Below are positions 1-8,524 of a DNA stretch of 64,000 nt, in pieces. The notes under the pieces were generated by a model. The model was given only the letters and a program-made list of their open reading frames with translations, was not told where the DNA came from and did not search any database. The DNA comes from Porphyrobacter sp. AAP60 (GTDB lineage: Bacteria; Pseudomonadota; Alphaproteobacteria; Sphingomonadales; Sphingomonadaceae): assembly GCF_001296025.1 (NCBI RefSeq), contig NZ_LJHV01000008.1, positions 558,001 to 622,000 of the forward strand. Reading direction: 5' to 3'. Made by a program: the position numbers and the translations under genes. The stretch's first letter is position 1; each line of letters opens with the position of its first letter.

Positions 1-901
1 GGGCACCCAGATCGGCCAGCGTCAGCGCCAGATCGGCGCGCACCGGCACCGCCATTTCGGCAGCGGCGGTGGGCGTGGGCGCACGGCGATCGGCAGCGAA
101 ATCTGCCAGCGTGGTATCGGTTTCATGCCCCACTGCGCTGATCACCGGGATCGAGCATTCGGCGATGGCACGCACCACCACTTCCTCGTTGAAGCTCCAC
201 AGATCCTCGATCGACCCGCCCCCGCGCGCGACGATCACCACATCGGGGCGCGGCACCGGCCCGCCCGGTTCCAGCGCCGAGAACCCGCGCACCGCCGCCG
301 CTACCTGATCAGCCGCGCCGTTGCCTTGCACCAGCACCGGCCAGACAATCACATGGGTGGGGAAGCGATCGGCAAGACGGTGAAGAATATCGCGGATCAC
401 TGCGCCAGTGGGCGATGTCACCACGCCGATCACCTGCGGCAGGTAGGGCAGACGGCGCTTGCGGCCCGCATCGAACAGACCTTCTGCTGCAAGCCTGGCG
501 CGGGTCTTTTCCAGCAGCGCCAGCAGCGCCCCTTCGCCCGCCAGTTCCAGCGAATCGATCACGATCTGGTATTTCGAACGCCCCGGATAGGTGGTGAGCT
601 TGCCGGTCGCGATCACTTCCAGCCCGTCTTCGGCACGGAAGTTCAGCCTTGCGGCATTGCCTTTCCACATCACCCCGTCGATCACCGCGCCTTCGTCTTT
701 CAACGCGCAGTAGAAATGGCCTGAAGCCGCGCGCTTCACCCCCGAAAGCTCGCCGCGCAGCCGTACATAGCCGAAGCGATCCTCGACCGTCCGTTTCAGC
801 AGCGCGGATATTTCGCTGATGGAAAGCGGCTCGGCGTTGTCGCCCTGCCTTCCACGCGCTACCAGCCCGGCATCGTCAATGTCATTCGGCGGAGGGGCCA
901 T
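1..901 (-). CDS. xseA: Exodeoxyribonuclease VII large subunit (partial; 3' end beyond left edge)
   Basis: This encodes the large subunit of exonuclease VII, which with XseB degrades single-stranded DNA. The 300 codons present cover the N-terminal OB-fold region ([15 protein letters not shown], then [11 protein letters not shown]) and the start of the nuclease domain ([36 protein letters not shown]). The C-terminal coiled-coil half lies outside the window. The start is the ATG read from 901, with AGGA a few bases upstream on the minus strand. Its start codon overlaps that of purD on the other strand within one CATG. The family assignment is secure; the exact start is inferred. Confidence 0.93.
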   Translation of the reverse strand, partial: MAPPPNDIDDAGLVARGRQGDNAEPLSISEISALLKRTVEDRFGYVRLRGELSGVKRAASGHFYCALKDEGAVIDGVMWKGNAARLNFRAEDGLEVIATGKLTTYPGRSKYQIVIDSLELAGEGALLALLEKTRARLAAEGLFDAGRKRRLPYLPQVIGVVTSPTGAVIRDILHRLADRFPTHVIVWPVLVQGNGAADQVAAAVRGFSALEPGGPVPRPDVVIVARGGGSIEDLWSFNEEVVVRAIAECSIPVISAVGHETDTTLADFAADRRAPTPTAAAEMAVPVRADLALTLADLGA

Positions 902-2189
902 GAATATCCTGCTTTTGGGGTCTGGGGGCCGCGAACATGCGCTGGCATGGAAGCTCGCGCAATCCCCTGCCTGCACCCGCCTTTACGCTGCCCCCGGAAA
1001 TCCCGGCATTGCCGAGGAAGCAGAGTGCGTCGCGCTGGAGGTGACCGATCACAGCGCGGTGATCGCGTTTTGTGCCGGGAACGCCATCGGCCTTGTGGTG
1101 GTCGGCCCGGAAGCGCCGCTGGTGGATGGCCTGTCCGATAGCTTGCGCGCGGCAGGCGTACCGGTGTTCGGCCCATCGCAGGCCGCCGCGCAACTGGAAG
1201 GGTCCAAGGGCTTCACCAAAGACCTGTGCGCCCGCGCCGGGATCCCCACCGCCGGTTACGTGCGCACATCCTCGCTTGAGGAAGCCCGCGCCGCGCTCAC
1301 CCGCTTCTCTCCGCCCTATGTGCTCAAGGCCGATGGGCTGGCAGCGGGCAAGGGCGTGGTGATCGCCGAAACCCTCGCCGACGCCGAGGCCGCGCTTGCC
1401 GACATGTTCGCCGGGGCATTCGGCGGCGCAGGCGCGCAGGTGGTGATCGAGGAGTTCATGCAGGGCGAGGAAGCGAGCTTCTTCGCGCTCACCGATGGTA
1501 CCACAATTGTTCCCTTCGGCTCTGCGCAGGATCACAAGCGCGTGGGCGATGGCGACACGGGGCCGAACACGGGTGGCATGGGGGCATACTCGCCCGCCCC
1601 GGTGCTGACGGCGGAATTGCAGGCCCGCGTGATGGCCGAGATCATCGAGCCGACGGTCCGGACGATGCGCGAGGACGGGGTGCCGTATTCGGGCGTGTTG
1701 TTTGCAGGGCTGATGCTGACGGCGGAAGGGCCGAAGCTGATTGAATACAACGCCCGCTTTGGCGATCCCGAATGTCAGGTGCTGATGATGCTGCTGCGCG
1801 ATAATCTGGCGCACATGATGTGGCTGTGCGCTACCGGCGCACTGGATGAACTGGACGAGGAATCGCCAGAATTCGAAGCCTGCACCGCGCTGACCGTGGT
1901 GATGGCCGCAAATGGCTATCCCGGCAGCCCGGACAAGGGCGGCGCAATCAATTTGGGAGGGCCGCACCATGATTTGGTGAAGATATTCCACGCCGGAACC
2001 GCACTTGTGGACGGCGCTCTGGTGGCCAGTGGCGGGCGCGTGCTGGCTGTGACCGCAACCGGCGCGAGCGTGACCGAGGCGCAGGCCCGCGCTTATGCCG
2101 CAGTCGACGCGATCAGCTTCCCCTCCGGCTTCTGCCGCCGCGACATCGGCTGGCGCGAAGTGGCGCGGGAGCAATCGGGCGAAATTTGA
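900..2189 (+). CDS. purD: Phosphoribosylamine-glycine ligase (GAR synthetase)
   Basis: This cytoplasmic purine biosynthesis enzyme joins phosphoribosylamine and glycine using ATP. The product is 429 residues, the usual length. It opens with [19 protein letters not shown], the PurD N-terminal nucleotide-binding loop. The ATP-grasp part follows ([45 protein letters not shown]) and then [17 protein letters not shown]. The ATG at 900 is chosen because GGAGG lies at 891-895 and the protein starts exactly at the family N terminus. It is divergent from xseA and followed by a lipoprotein cytochrome. Confidence 0.97.
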   Translation: MNILLLGSGGREHALAWKLAQSPACTRLYAAPGNPGIAEEAECVALEVTDHSAVIAFCAGNAIGLVVVGPEAPLVDGLSDSLRAAGVPVFGPSQAAAQLEGSKGFTKDLCARAGIPTAGYVRTSSLEEARAALTRFSPPYVLKADGLAAGKGVVIAETLADAEAALADMFAGAFGGAGAQVVIEEFMQGEEASFFALTDGTTIVPFGSAQDHKRVGDGDTGPNTGGMGAYSPAPVLTAELQARVMAEIIEPTVRTMREDGVPYSGVLFAGLMLTAEGPKLIEYNARFGDPECQVLMMLLRDNLAHMMWLCATGALDELDEESPEFEACTALTVVMAANGYPGSPDKGGAINLGGPHHDLVKIFHAGTALVDGALVASGGRVLAVTATGASVTEAQARAYAAVDAISFPSGFCRRDIGWREVAREQSGEI

Positions 2190-2233
2190 TCATGATCAAG
2201 GACGGGGCGCTGGGAATGGCGCATAGGGTGAGC

Positions 2234-2626
2234 ATGACCCAGCACCCCCTTCGCGCCATTGCCCTCATCGCCGCGCCGCTTCTTGCGCTCGCCGCCTGCC
2301 AGACGCCGGGGAGCGAGAATCCGCCGCCGATGGTGGGCAAGCCCACCTCGCCTTACGCCGATACCCGCGCGCCCGCCTTTATCGAGGCAGCCTGCGGCGG
2401 GTGCCACGCGGTCGAACCGCCGTTCCTTTCGGTCAATCCGGCAGCCCCCAGCTTTGCCTCAATCGCAAACCGGCGCGGGCTATCGGAAAAGTCGCTCGCC
2501 GATTGGCTTGCCGAGGCGCACAATTACCCCGAGGATATGGACTTCACCCTCACCCGCCCGCAGATCGACCAGATCGCGCGGTATATGGTGAAGCTGCGCA
2601 AGGCCGGATACGTCCCGGACGAGTGA
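2234..2626 (+). CDS. Lipoprotein c-type cytochrome
   Basis: This is a small exported monoheme cytochrome of about 130 residues. It has a hydrophobic signal ending in LALAAC, a lipobox that puts the lipidated cysteine near residue 22. A single heme-binding CGGCH follows at about residues 54-58, and a C-terminal helix (RPQIDQIARYMVKLR) is typical of class I cytochromes c. It is probably membrane-anchored and faces the periplasm; its redox partner is unknown. The ATG at 2234 is preferred (AGGGTGAG upstream); an in-frame ATG at 2216 would add six residues. A three-hairpin dispersed repeat follows the stop. Confidence 0.8.
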   Translation: MTQHPLRAIALIAAPLLALAACQTPGSENPPPMVGKPTSPYADTRAPAFIEAACGGCHAVEPPFLSVNPAAPSFASIANRRGLSEKSLADWLAEAHNYPEDMDFTLTRPQIDQIARYMVKLRKAGYVPDE

Positions 2627-2660
2627 GCGCCGGAAACCACACCGCCTTGCGGGCAACCCT

Positions 2661-2757
2661 CGGCTGCGGAGCAGCCGCAAGGGCGACCGCCCGCCCGCAG
2701 CGATGCGAGCGTAAGCTCGCGTGAGCGAGGATATCGCACCCGCGGAGGCGGGTGCGC
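2661..2757 (+). repeat. Three-hairpin dispersed repeat, copy A
   Basis: Three consecutive perfect hairpins lie between two convergent genes: CGGCTGC/GCAGCCG (2661-2677), GCGAGC/GCTCGC with loop GTAA (2705-2720) and CGCACCCGC/GCGGGTGCG with loop GGAG (2735-2756). The connecting sequence (CCCGCAGCGATGCG, GTGAGCGAGGAT) recurs at 61625-61720, where the stems have different but still complementary sequences. It is likely a REP-like mobile or structured element; its function is unknown. Confidence 0.75.
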
Positions 2758-2760
2758 AAA

Positions 2761-3762
2761 CTACAACCGCTCTTCCATCAGCTTCAGCATATCCGCTTCG
2801 GGCCGCGGGCCGTAATGCGCGATCACTTCCGAAGCGCAGATCGCGCCGCGCTTCAGGCACCGCGTCAGTGGTTCGCCCCTGGCATAGCCTGACAGGAACC
2901 CGGCCGCGAACTGGTCGCCCGCGCCTGTGGTGTCCACCACCTTGATCACCGGCACAGCGGCGACTTCGGCCCGTTCGCCATGCGCAATCGCAACCGCGCC
3001 CTTTTCGCTACGGGTGGCGACCAGCACCGGCACCTTGTCAGCGACCGCAGCAAGGCCTGCTTCAAAATCATCCTCGCCAGTCAGGGTGGCGAGTTCGCTT
3101 TCGTTGACGAACAGGATGTCGATCACCCCGTCTTCGATCATAGCGCGGAAATCGTCACCGTGGCGGTCGATCACGAAGCTTTCCGAGGCGGTGAAGGCGA
3201 TCTTGCGGCCCGCGTCACGCGCAACCTCGATCGCGCGGCGCATCGCGCGGCGGGGTTCTTCGGGATCCCACAGATAGCCTTCGAGATAGAGGATCGCACC
3301 GCTGGCGATCAGCTCTTCATCAAGCGCGGCGGCGGGCAGAAACTGGCCCGCGCCAAGAAAGGTGTTCATCGTCCGCTCGCCATCGGGCGTCACGAAGATC
3401 AGCACGCGCCCGGTGGCAGGCTCGCCTTCACGGGCTGGGGTGTCGAAATCGATCCCGGTGGCGCGCATGTCGTGGCGGAACACCTTGCCGAGCTGGTCGT
3501 CGGCGACCTGCCCGATGAAGGCGCATTCAAGGCCCAGCGTGGCAAGGCCCGCGAGCGTATTGGCAGCCGAACCACCGGAGATCTCGCGTGCGGGTGGCAT
3601 CGCGTCATAAAGCTCGTCGGCCCGCGCCTCGTCGATCAGAGTCATCCCGCCGCGATTGAGGCCAAGTTCCTCGATCAGTTCTTCCTCGCAAGAGGCAATC
3701 ACATCAACCACGGCATTGCCGATGGCGATCACGTCATAACGGGCGGGGGTGGGTTCGGGCAC
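2761..3762 (-). CDS. PfkB-family carbohydrate/adenosine kinase
   Basis: This is a ribokinase-superfamily kinase of 333 residues that probably phosphorylates adenosine or a related nucleoside or sugar with ATP. It shows the N-terminal PfkB signature (YDVIAIGNAVVDVIA), the substrate-binding GGSAANTLAGLATLG and the catalytic DTTGAGDQFAAGFLSGYA, whose last Asp is the general base. The GTG at 3762 is chosen because AAGGA precedes it at proper spacing and the homologous region begins there; upstream codons lack similarity. It is convergent with the cytochrome gene. The substrate cannot be fixed from sequence; adenosine is the usual annotation for this alphaproteobacterial group. Confidence 0.85.
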   Translation of the reverse strand: MPEPTPARYDVIAIGNAVVDVIASCEEELIEELGLNRGGMTLIDEARADELYDAMPPAREISGGSAANTLAGLATLGLECAFIGQVADDQLGKVFRHDMRATGIDFDTPAREGEPATGRVLIFVTPDGERTMNTFLGAGQFLPAAALDEELIASGAILYLEGYLWDPEEPRRAMRRAIEVARDAGRKIAFTASESFVIDRHGDDFRAMIEDGVIDILFVNESELATLTGEDDFEAGLAAVADKVPVLVATRSEKGAVAIAHGERAEVAAVPVIKVVDTTGAGDQFAAGFLSGYARGEPLTRCLKRGAICASEVIAHYGPRPEADMLKLMEERL

Positions 3763-3887
3763 GGGGGAGTTCCTTGAATTGGTTATGCAGGCGCGCCTAG
3801 CCGCCTTCGCCGCTCGCGCCAAGCATCTGTGTGCGGGTGCAGCGCCGTGCGTTGACTTCGCAGCCCGTGCGCATCATCTCCCCCGCC

Positions 3888-4574
3888 ATGTCTGCCGTTC
3901 CCACCGCTTTGGCCAAGGCCTTTGGCCAGCTTGCCGACCGCGCGGTGCTGCGCGTGGCGATCAAGAGCATCGCCATAACGCTGGTGCTGTTCGCCGGGCT
4001 GGGCGTGGGGCTTTACTTCGCGCTGGCCGAGCTGACGCAGCGGTACGGGTTGGACGAAGGCTGGGCCGGCGTGGCGGCGGTGGTGCTGGTGCCTGTGGCG
4101 ATGTGGTTGATGTTCCGCGTGGTGGCGCTCGCCGTGCTGCAATTCTTCGCCGACGAAGTGGTCGCGGCGGTGGAGGCACGGCATTATCCGGCGCTGGCGG
4201 GCCTTGCCCGGCCGCTGCCGTTCCACCGCGATCTGCGCAATTCGGTGAAGGGCTTGCTGCGGGCGCTGGGTTACAATCTGCTGGCGCTGCCTCTGGCGGC
4301 GGTGCTGGCCTTCACCGCCATCGGCCCGGCGGTGGTGTTTCTGCTGGTCAATGCCGTGCTGCTGGGACGAGAGCTGACCGACATGGCATGGCTGCGGCAT
4401 TGTTGCGGAGATGAGCGCGGCAATCCGGCTGGCCGGGCCGAGCGGTTGCTTATGGGCGGTGCGATTGCGGGGATGATGCTGGTGCCGCTGCTGGGCCTGA
4501 TCGCGCCGGTAGTGGGTGCCGCGGCAGGCACGCATCTGGTACTGCGACGGCTGGAACAAGGAGAAGCGGCATGA
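3888..4574 (+). CDS. EI24 domain membrane protein (CysZ-like)
   Basis: This is an integral inner-membrane protein of 228 residues with about four to five hydrophobic segments: around residues 20-42, 60-85, 125-165 (ALGYNLLALPLAAVLAFTAI) and 195-220. The arrangement and the short cytoplasmic loops fit the EI24/CysZ family, some members of which carry sulfate. Transport of sulfate here is only a possibility. The start ATG at 3888 begins MSAVPTALAKAFGQLAD. Its stop overlaps the start of the next gene (ATGA), indicating translational coupling with the small lipoprotein. Confidence 0.7.
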   Translation: MSAVPTALAKAFGQLADRAVLRVAIKSIAITLVLFAGLGVGLYFALAELTQRYGLDEGWAGVAAVVLVPVAMWLMFRVVALAVLQFFADEVVAAVEARHYPALAGLARPLPFHRDLRNSVKGLLRALGYNLLALPLAAVLAFTAIGPAVVFLLVNAVLLGRELTDMAWLRHCCGDERGNPAGRAERLLMGGAIAGMMLVPLLGLIAPVVGAAAGTHLVLRRLEQGEAA

Positions 4575-4969
4575 TCCGGACGCTCATCATGCTGGCCGCG
4601 CTTGGCGTTGCGATCAGCGGCTGTGCCGGGGGCAGCGCGCCCCGCTCTGCCGGGTCCGCGAGGCCCGCGACCGCGCCGCACAGCACCATCGTGGTCGTGC
4701 CAGAGGTCATGGCATCGGCTGGTCTGCAAGGCGTGATCGGATCGCCGGTGTCCGCGCTCACCCGCCGGTTCGGCACCCCGCGCATCGATCTGGCCGAGGG
4801 CGATGCCCGCAAGCTGCAGTTTGCAGGCCGGGCCTGCGTGCTCGACATTTTCCTCTATCCCCTCGGCGCAGGGACAGAACCGACCGCCACCCACGTTGAA
4901 GCGCGCATCCGGCAGGGCGGCGCGGCAGCCGACGCCGGGGCCTGCATCCGCGAAGTCGAGAGCCAATAG
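4571..4969 (+). CDS. Small lipoprotein of unknown function
   Basis: The 132-residue product starts with a lipoprotein signal (MIRTLIMLAALGVAISGC, lipidation at Cys18) and continues into a soluble domain with two further cysteines (RACVLDIFLY and GACIREVES) that could form a disulfide. The fold region GSPVSALTRRFGTPRID resembles other small alphaproteobacterial envelope lipoproteins but I do not recognise a named family. It overlaps the preceding EI24-type gene by 4 bases and is probably co-translated with it. Confidence 0.7.
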   Translation: MIRTLIMLAALGVAISGCAGGSAPRSAGSARPATAPHSTIVVVPEVMASAGLQGVIGSPVSALTRRFGTPRIDLAEGDARKLQFAGRACVLDIFLYPLGAGTEPTATHVEARIRQGGAAADAGACIREVESQ

Positions 4970-5040
4970 ATAGGGCGGTAACCCCGTCTTAAGCCTGTTC
5001 GTGCCATGTCCGCCAAGGAAACATGGGAATTTGACCGGGC

Positions 5041-5991
5041 ATGACCACGCAATTCATCGATATCGCGCAGCGCGCTGCGGCGGACGGGCAGATTACGGCC
5101 GAGGAACTTCTGGCACTGCGCCGCGAAGGCTGGGGCGATGGCATCATCACCCGCGCCGAGGCCGAAGCTCTGTTCGCCCTCAATAATTCGCTTTCGGAAC
5201 GCAGCAATGAATGGTGCGATTTCTTCGTCGAGGCGATCGGTGAATTCGTATTGAACGCCGCGCCGCCGCGCCTGCAATGCAGCCTTGAGGAAGCCGGGTG
5301 GCTGATCGGCCAGATCGACCATGACGGCGTGGTCGAAAGCATTGTCGAGCTGGAAACGATGGTGCGGATCATCGAGCGGGCAGAAAACGTGCCCGACCGG
5401 CTCAAGAATTACGTGCTCGACCAGATCGAGCGCGAAGTGCTGACCGGCACCGGCCCCACCCGCTGCGGCGGCGCGCTTTCGGCAACGCACATCAGCAGCG
5501 CCGAATGTCGCATCATCCGGCGGGTGATCTTTGCATCGGGCGGTCACGGCCCCGCTGCGGTATCGCGCTTTGAAGCCGAATTGCTGTTCCGCCTGAAGGA
5601 CGAAACCTTGGCCGAGGAAAACGCGCCCGAGTGGGACGATCTGTTCATCGACGGGGTGGCGAATTACCTCAAGGGCTTCACGCTTCAGAACGCGCAGGTC
5701 AGCCACGAACGCAAGCTGGAACTGGAAGCCTTTGTCGCTGATAACAGTGTTAGCGTCGGCCGTTTCATGGGCCGCGTGGCACGCGAGGCACCGCAAGTAG
5801 CAAACCACTTCGGCAAGGTGTTCGGCAAGAAGCAGGGCGCTGGCACCGGCACAGATTACACAGCGCTGGCTATCGCAGGCGAGGCGATCACCGATTACGA
5901 GAGCGAATGGCTCGAAAAGATGATCGATGCCGATGGCGAGGTCGATGATCTGGAAAGCCGCCTGATCGCAAGGCTCGCGGCGGAAGTCTGA
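5041..5991 (+). CDS. Conserved protein with repeated DG-x-[IV]-x3-E motifs (TerB/EF-hand-like)
   Basis: The 316-residue soluble protein lacks a signal peptide or membrane segment. It appears built from duplicated helical units: the stretch around residues 20-72 (RAEAEALFALNNSLS, EWCDFFVEAIGEFVLN) is echoed around residues 175-220 (RFEAELLFRLKDETL, EWDDLFIDGVANYLK). Four loops carry ADGQITAEE, GDGIITRAE, HDGVVESIVE and ADGEVDDLES, resembling the loops of TerB-like bundles or degenerate EF-hands. None is a canonical EF-hand. A role in metal or stress sensing is conceivable but not shown. It stands alone between two oppositely oriented neighbours. Confidence 0.65.
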   Translation: MTTQFIDIAQRAAADGQITAEELLALRREGWGDGIITRAEAEALFALNNSLSERSNEWCDFFVEAIGEFVLNAAPPRLQCSLEEAGWLIGQIDHDGVVESIVELETMVRIIERAENVPDRLKNYVLDQIEREVLTGTGPTRCGGALSATHISSAECRIIRRVIFASGGHGPAAVSRFEAELLFRLKDETLAEENAPEWDDLFIDGVANYLKGFTLQNAQVSHERKLELEAFVADNSVSVGRFMGRVAREAPQVANHFGKVFGKKQGAGTGTDYTALAIAGEAITDYESEWLEKMIDADGEVDDLESRLIARLAAEV

Positions 5992-5997
5992 GGCGGC

Positions 5998-6408
5998 CTA
6001 GCTGTCGAACTCGAGCGGGGCGGCAGCGCCACCCTGCTTGGGACGCGGCCCGCCGGGAGGAACCGCCGGAACCGCGAGTCCGCTTTCGGGCGGCTTGCGC
6101 TTCTTGCCGCCGCTGATCTGTTCGCGCAATTCGCGCAGGTGCACGATTGCGGCCTTGAACTCGATCCGCTTTTCGATCCGTGAGGTGCGTAGCATTCGAC
6201 GGGACAGCCGCGACACTTCGAGATCGATCTGCTCGATCATGCACTGCGCCTCATCAGCCCTGCTCAGCCGAATACTATTCAGCTTTACGCCGTAGCTTTC
6301 GAGGGCCGCCTGCTGGCGTTCGAGCACGCGCTGGCTTTGCAGGTGCATCCGTTCGGCTGCACCGCGCATCAGGTTTTCGTAAAGTTCGCGACGATTGCGT
6401 TCGACCAT
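5998..6408 (-). CDS. Conserved hypothetical protein, coiled-coil
   Basis: The 136-residue cytoplasmic protein is rich in Arg and Glu and strongly helical (for example RELYENLMRGAAERMHLQSQ, then SRADEAQCMIEQIDLEVSRL). A low-complexity Pro/Gly tail follows (PAVPPGGPRPKQGGAAAP). It has no signal peptide or recognised domain. It is convergent with the preceding gene and 42 bases downstream of the sufA-type gene on the same strand, so it could be the last gene of that transcript. I do not recognise its function. Confidence 0.6.
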   Translation of the reverse strand: MVERNRRELYENLMRGAAERMHLQSQRVLERQQAALESYGVKLNSIRLSRADEAQCMIEQIDLEVSRLSRRMLRTSRIEKRIEFKAAIVHLRELREQISGGKKRKPPESGLAVPAVPPGGPRPKQGGAAAPLEFDS

Positions 6409-6450
6409 GACGGTGCGTTACCACACCAACACAGCAAAAGCGAATCCACC

Positions 6451-6816
6451 TCACACCATGAAGCTCTCGCCGCAACCACACGCGCCTTTGGCGTTAGGGT
6501 TCTCGAACACGAAGCCGGCGGTGAAATCATCCTCGCGCCATTCCATCGTGCTGCCGATCAGGTAGAGCACCGATGCTCCGTCGATATAGAACACGCCGCC
6601 GGGGGTGACGATTTTTTCGTCGAACTTGGCTTCCTCGGTGACGTAATCGACCGAATAGGCCAGGCCCGAACAACCCCGGCGCGGGGTCGAGAGTTTCACG
6701 CCGATTGCGCCTTCGGGGGCCTTGCTCATCAGCTCGGCAATGCGCGCTTCGGCCGACGGCGTAAGGATCACGGCGGACTTGGGGGCGGGACGGGTGGTTG
6801 TTGTCGTTTCGGTCAT
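6451..6816 (-). CDS. sufA: HesB/IscA-type iron-sulfur assembly scaffold (SufA)
   Basis: This A-type carrier delivers Fe-S clusters to apo-proteins. The 121-residue product has the family signature with three cysteines: one in RRGCSGLAYSVDYV and two in KGACGCGESF at the C terminus, plus TPSAEARIAELM at the start. The ATG at 6816 shares one base with the stop of the upstream sufT-like gene. It is the last suf gene of the operon. Whether it is the ErpA or SufA type cannot be decided from sequence alone; operon context favours SufA. Confidence 0.9.
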   Translation of the reverse strand: MTETTTTTRPAPKSAVILTPSAEARIAELMSKAPEGAIGVKLSTPRRGCSGLAYSVDYVTEEAKFDEKIVTPGGVFYIDGASVLYLIGSTMEWREDDFTAGFVFENPNAKGACGCGESFMV

Positions 6817-7301
6817 TACAGCATCCCCAGTTCGAGCCGGGCTTCGTCGCTCATCTTGTGCGGGCCCCACGGCGGATCCCACACCAGCACCACTTCGGCA
6901 TCGCGAATGCCCGGCACGGAAGCCACGCGCAGCTCGATTTCGCCCGGCATCGATTCGGCCACCGGGCAATGCGGTGTCGTCAGCGTCATGGTGACGGTGG
7001 CATCGCGTTCGTCATCAACCTCGACCCCGTAAATCAGGCCGAGATCGTAGATATTGACGGGGATTTCGGGGTCGAAAATCTCGCGCAGGGCGGCGATCAC
7101 ATCGGCCTGCAATTCGCTGCCATCACCGCCGACAGGCGCATCGGCGACCTTGGCGGCAAGGAAGCCATCAAGGTAATCGCGGGTGCGCGGCTCTGCGGAA
7201 GCGGGTGCGGTATCAGGATCGACCGCGTCTTCCACGCGGGCGCGGGGCGGCTTGTTCACGGTCATATCCGATTGGTCGGTCGAGCTGTCCATCGCTCTCA
7301 T
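6816..7301 (-). CDS. sufT: SUF-associated MIP18/DUF59 protein (SufT)
   Basis: The 161-residue protein contains the MIP18 (DUF59) domain: ALREIFDPEIPVNIYDLGLI, then TMTLTTPHCPVAESMP and a C-terminal VVLVWDPPWGPHKMSDEAR. SufT proteins help mature Fe-S clusters. The N-terminal 60 residues are variable and acidic. The start ATG at 7301 overlaps the sufS stop (ATGA) and follows GGAAAAGG; ATG 7292 is an alternative. Its own stop overlaps the sufA start. Confidence 0.9.
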   Translation of the reverse strand: MRAMDSSTDQSDMTVNKPPRARVEDAVDPDTAPASAEPRTRDYLDGFLAAKVADAPVGGDGSELQADVIAALREIFDPEIPVNIYDLGLIYGVEVDDERDATVTMTLTTPHCPVAESMPGEIELRVASVPGIRDAEVVLVWDPPWGPHKMSDEARLELGML

Positions 7302-8524
7302 CCTTTTCCAAAAATGCGGCGGGTGCGGGCGATTCCGGTCATCAGCGCGTCGATATCGGCATCGGTCGAATAGAGCCCGAAGCTGGCGCGCGCGGTGGCG
7401 GGAACGCCGAGGTAGTCCATCAAGGGCTGGGCGCAGTGGTGCCCGGCGCGGATCGCGACATTCGCCTCGTCGAGGATCGTGCCGAGGTCGTGGGGGTGGA
7501 TATCGTCGATGGTGAAGCTGACGATCCCTGCGCTATCGGCTGGGCCGAATAGGGTAACATCATTCATCGCCCCAAGTTCGCGGCGGAGCCGGGCGACCAG
7601 AGCGGCTTCGTCCGCGTGCATCTGGCCCAGCCCGATGGCGCTGACGAAATCCACCGCTGCGCCAAAGGCGATGGCCTCGGTGATCGCGGGGGTGCCCGCC
7701 TCGAACCGTTGCGGGCCGGAGGCGTAGGTGGTGCGATCAAACGTTACCCGGTCGATCATCGCGCCGCCGCCTTCCCACGGCGGCATCGCGGCGAGAATGT
7801 CGGCCTTGGCCCATAGCGCGCCGATCCCGGTCGGGCCGTAGAGCTTGTGGGCGCTGAACACGTAGAAATCGCAGCCCAGCGCGGTCACATCCACCGGCAT
7901 GTGTGGCGCGGACTGGCAGCCATCAAGCAACAGCTTGGCGCCAACCTTGTGCGCCAGCGCGGCGGCGCGCGGCGCATCGAGCACAGAGCCCAGCACGTTG
8001 GAAACATGGCACAAGGCCACCAGCTTGTGCGCCTCTGTCAGCATCGCTTCTGCGGCGTCGAGATCGATCTGGTGATCGGCAGTCAGCGGACAGACATCGA
8101 TCACCGCGCCCGTTTCTTGCGCGATCATCTGCCACGGCACGATGTTGGAATGATGCTCCAGCTGCGAAAGCATGATGCGGTCACCGGGTTTGAGGTTCGC
8201 CCGGCCCCAGGACTGCGCGACAAGATTGATCGCCTCGGTCGCGCCGCGGGTGAAGACGAGTTCATTTTCCGCTCCGCCGATGAAGCCTGCGACCTTGCGG
8301 CGCGCGTCTTCGTAAGCGAGCGTCATCTCGGCCGAGCGGGCATAGACCCCGCGGTGTACCGTCGCGTAATCCTCGCCCATGGCACGGGCCATGGCATCGA
8401 TCACGGCGCGGGGCTTCTGCGCGGTGGCGGCGGTGTCGAGGTAATGCCAAGGCTTGCCCTCGGCCGTGTGCAGGCCGGGGAAATCGGCGCGCCAATCGCG
8501 GGTGATGGTGGCGGGAGCGTTCAC
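7298..8524 (-). CDS. sufS: Cysteine desulfurase SufS
   Basis: This PLP enzyme extracts sulfur from cysteine for Fe-S cluster assembly on SufBCD. The 408-residue product is the normal length. The PLP lysine is in SAHKLYGPTG (Lys227), and the catalytic persulfide cysteine is in RAGHHCAQPLM (Cys364). TRGATEAINLVAQSWG and LSQLEHHSNIVPW are also family hallmarks. It overlaps sufD by 4 bases upstream and sufT by 4 bases downstream, so the three are translationally coupled. No sufE is seen in the window. Confidence 0.97.
   Translation of the reverse strand: MNAPATITRDWRADFPGLHTAEGKPWHYLDTAATAQKPRAVIDAMARAMGEDYATVHRGVYARSAEMTLAYEDARRKVAGFIGGAENELVFTRGATEAINLVAQSWGRANLKPGDRIMLSQLEHHSNIVPWQMIAQETGAVIDVCPLTADHQIDLDAAEAMLTEAHKLVALCHVSNVLGSVLDAPRAAALAHKVGAKLLLDGCQSAPHMPVDVTALGCDFYVFSAHKLYGPTGIGALWAKADILAAMPPWEGGGAMIDRVTFDRTTYASGPQRFEAGTPAITEAIAFGAAVDFVSAIGLGQMHADEAALVARLRRELGAMNDVTLFGPADSAGIVSFTIDDIHPHDLGTILDEANVAIRAGHHCAQPLMDYLGVPATARASFGLYSTDADIDALMTGIARTRRIFGKG

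Noticed and set aside
882..2174. Long open frame antisense to purD (about 430 codons)
   Set aside because: High GC leaves long stop-free antisense frames; composition is His/Arg/Gly-rich without recognisable domains, and purD on the other strand is certain.
5041..5991. True EF-hand calcium sites
   Set aside because: The DG loops lack the DxDxDG order and the closing Glu at position 12, so canonical calcium binding is not supported.
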